Below, piece by piece: positions 5,715 through 5,944 of a stretch of DNA of 5,944 nt. Source of the DNA: Candidatus Melainabacteria bacterium (GTDB lineage: Bacteria > Cyanobacteriota > Vampirovibrionia > Obscuribacterales > Obscuribacteraceae). The stretch covers positions 1 through 5,944 of the forward strand of contig JACQVM010000083.1 in the NCBI GenBank assembly GCA_016209785.1, given 5' to 3'. Within the stretch, counting starts at the first letter, position 1. Every line of letters starts with the position of its first letter. A program made the position numbers and the translations under genes. Below the pieces are notes generated by a model. It saw only the letters and a list, made by a program, of their open reading frames with translations. It did no database searches and was not told the DNA's origin.

Positions 5715-5944
5715 ATGAATATTATTTCCAAACTTACTATGGCTACCTTTGGTGCTACATTGGCTGGTGTTCTTTTCTTAGGTGGTCCAGTCAACGCACA
5801 AGGCACTGATGCATTTTCAGCTGGCGCACCTGGTATGCAATCCAACCAAACACCAATTACTGGCAGCCAGACCGACACAGTAAGTGCAGGTCAGGCCCCG
5901 ATGCTACAAGGTGCCACCAACGGTACCATTGGACCCCAAGCAGG
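5715..5944 (+). CDS. Secreted VirB2/TrbC pilin-like protein, paralogue 2 (runs off right edge)
   Basis: 76 codons are visible. The signal peptide covers residues 1-28: Lys6, hydrophobic core about 8-24, predicted cleavage VNA|QGT. The mature head is almost identical to paralogue 1 (differences Thr31 for Gly37 and Asp54 for Gln59) and includes the internal SAG...Q repeat. Both mature chains would begin with Gln. The signal peptide itself is not alignable with that of paralogue 1 beyond general character, so selection acts on the exported part. The expected two hydrophobic segments lie beyond the window. It is preceded by the cysteine-cluster gene with a 154-bp gap holding two palindromes and no other supported gene. 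Its function is the same tentative pilin or surface-subunit assignment as paralogue 1. Confidence 0.7.
   Translation, partial: MNIISKLTMATFGATLAGVLFLGGPVNAQGTDAFSAGAPGMQSNQTPITGSQTDTVSAGQAPMLQGATNGTIGPQA
5796..5944 (+). repeat. Paralogous coding repeat, copy 2
   Basis: Partner of 3710-3858, gap-free over 149 bases and continuing past the right edge. Conservation starts at the predicted signal-peptidase site. It is an old duplication, not a recent copy, given about 18% base divergence confined almost entirely to silent positions. Confidence 0.9.

Noticed and set aside
1..5944. CRISPR array, insertion sequence or att sites
   Set aside because: No regularly spaced repeats, transposase motifs or terminal inverted repeats were seen; the only long repeat is the paralogous coding block.

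Overview
The window carries five protein genes I am confident of, plus one weak small-ORF candidate, and four intergenic stretches with a lot of RNA-type secondary structure. A CBS-less GuaB3-type IMP dehydrogenase homologue and a cyanobacterial-looking HtrA/Deg protease suggest the cyanobacterial lineage. The base composition is moderate (mid-40s % GC on the lines I counted) and there are no photosynthesis genes. A non-photosynthetic relative (Vampirovibrionia/Melainabacteria type) is possible, but this is inference; no rRNA or marker gene is present to settle it.

Layout. Positions 1-733 (minus) hold the N-terminal 244 residues of an HtrA/Deg serine protease that runs off the left edge. Positions 816-1982 (minus) hold guaB3, 82 bp upstream of htrA on the same strand and possibly co-transcribed with it. 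Positions 1983-2282 form a divergent intergenic region. It holds a 14-bp inverted repeat next to guaB3, two long hairpins and a T7 tract. Positions 2283-3464 (plus) hold anmK (1,6-anhydro-N-acetylmuramate kinase, cell-wall recycling).

The right half is the unusual part. A secreted two-helix protein that looks like a VirB2/TrbC-type pilin (3614-4144) and the start of its paralogue (5715 to the right edge) flank a FliB/YkgJ-like cysteine-cluster gene (4376-5560). The exported heads of the two paralogues are nearly identical in protein (47 of 49 complete codons, counting from the Ala before the predicted cleavage site). Their DNA differs at 21 synonymous codons, and their signal peptides are different. 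The first paralogue is preceded by two overlapping, mutually exclusive hairpins, the second followed by a T6 tract, which is the layout of a transcription attenuator. The 167 bases after its stop codon hold a series of stems ending in a perfect 12-bp hairpin.

How the genes fit together: the left half is housekeeping (envelope protein quality control, purine synthesis, peptidoglycan recycling). The right half looks like a small surface-protein locus in which a structural or pilin-like subunit is duplicated around a possible metal-cluster protein-modifying enzyme. The functional link between pilin and cysteine-cluster protein is inferred from position only.
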